Source: Antilocapra americana
Taxonomy: Eukaryota; Chordata; Mammalia; Artiodactyla; Antilocapridae
Assembly (NCBI GenBank): GCA_007570785.1
Contig: ML661900.1
Coordinates: 2,267,126-2,331,125 of the forward strand
Length of the DNA stretch: 64,000 nucleotides
Direction: 5' to 3'
A program made the translations under genes and the position numbers. Every line of letters starts with the position of its first letter. The first letter of the stretch is position 1. The notes under the pieces were generated by a model. The model ran no database searches, was not told where the DNA came from, and saw only the letters and a program-made list of their open reading frames with translations. Positions 63,421 through 64,000 of this stretch are shown piece after piece.

Positions 63421-64000
63421 AGTACAAGTTTTTTTAAAAAAAAAGGAAAGAAAGCTGTTCCCCCTTTAAAATCTCTGAGTATTAAGTCTGACTGAGGAAC
63501 AATTAGTAACCTCTTAATCACTTCTTACTAAATTCCTGGGGCAAAACTTTCAGATCACATGCTTTCAATGTCTGACATATTATTCATGTTACAGAAATCT
63601 GGTCAATAAGGCAAACAAAATTATCTCAAGACAAAGATTAACTGGGGTTTATTTCCTTCAAAAAGAAAACAAATAAAACCTAGAAATCAGTAAAAGCATC
63701 TTGACTTCAATCCCCAAGCAGCTGTGAAAGACTGCTGGGAGGGCACATGGCTCCCAGGCATGCACCAAGATCAAGAAGACAGAAAAGCCCCCAAAGGTCC
63801 TCCTCTCAGGGAGTGAAACCCAAAGACAGAAGCACACACAGGTTGTAGGACAGGACAGGATTAAAAGTAAAACAGCAAAATCAGCAGAAATCCACAAAGC
63901 CTCTGTGTTTCCCCTTGATATCTTTTAAACAGACTGAACTGAGATTTGGCCTTGCTCAGTCCTAATTAGATACAGAATCACAGACTAGTCTCTTCATTGC

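Larger units (their letters stand above)
59895..64000 (-). other. TBC1D2B intron 1 (partial)
   Basis: Non-coding. It holds three plus-strand CHR SINEs and an L1M tail. A (GT)n-like run lies at about 62956-62999. I see nothing else recognisable in 61680-62950 or 63430-64000. Confidence 0.75.

Noticed and set aside
1..64000. CRISPR arrays, operons, bacterial or phage systems
   Set aside because: The window is mammalian intronic DNA with spliced exons and SINE/LINE repeats. No such structures are present.

Overview
This window is nuclear DNA from a ruminant, most likely a bovid. The evidence is many copies of the ruminant SINEs Bov-tA and BOV-A2, two 3' fragments of the RTE-type LINE BovB, cetartiodactyl CHR-type tRNA-derived SINEs, and ruminant-type L1 3' ends. 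There is one host gene, TBC1D2B, transcribed on the minus strand. Eleven coding exons were assembled by hand from GT-AG splice sites, matching reading phases and recognisable protein sequence. They add up to about 2,339 coding bases (about 779 codons). The first coding exon, with most of the PH domain, lies beyond position 64000, and the last coding exon lies left of position 1. I number the exons 2-12 on the assumption of 13 exons, as I recall for human.

Layout from right to left, in the direction of transcription. Intron 1 (59895-64000, partial) holds CHR SINEs and an L1 tail. Exon 2 is the end of the PH domain. Intron 2 (48896-59740) holds a BovB copy interrupted by a younger Bov-tA, plus L2 and a hAT-type DNA transposon. 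Exon 3 follows. Intron 3 (32067-48729) is dominated by two old L1M elements that carry nested insertions. Exons 4 to 8 form the linker and coiled-coil part. Intron 8 (15634-20648) holds a full processed copy of SMIM15. Exons 9 to 12 encode the Rab-GAP (TBC) domain with both catalytic fingers intact. Intron 12 (1-5032, partial) holds a rearranged L1 with a 10-base assembly gap.

The most interesting structure is the SMIM15 retrocopy at 17010-19208, which lies antisense to the host gene. It keeps an intact 74-codon ORF, a long 3' UTR, a polyadenylation signal, a poly(A) tract and 15-bp target-site duplications. Upstream of the ORF, inside the same duplicated target site, are a very CpG-rich segment of about 330 bp and a 90-nt fragment of 5S rRNA that begins exactly at 5S nucleotide 1. 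The whole is either a template-switch chimera or a copy of an unusual SMIM15 transcript, and it may carry its own promoter.

A second chimera is at 28683-28995. There a complete 72-nt tRNA-Glu-like sequence is joined to a Bov-tA SINE, and one 15-bp target-site duplication flanks the pair. Repeat family names come from recognising sequence, not from a database search, and repeat boundaries are approximate unless a target-site duplication is given.
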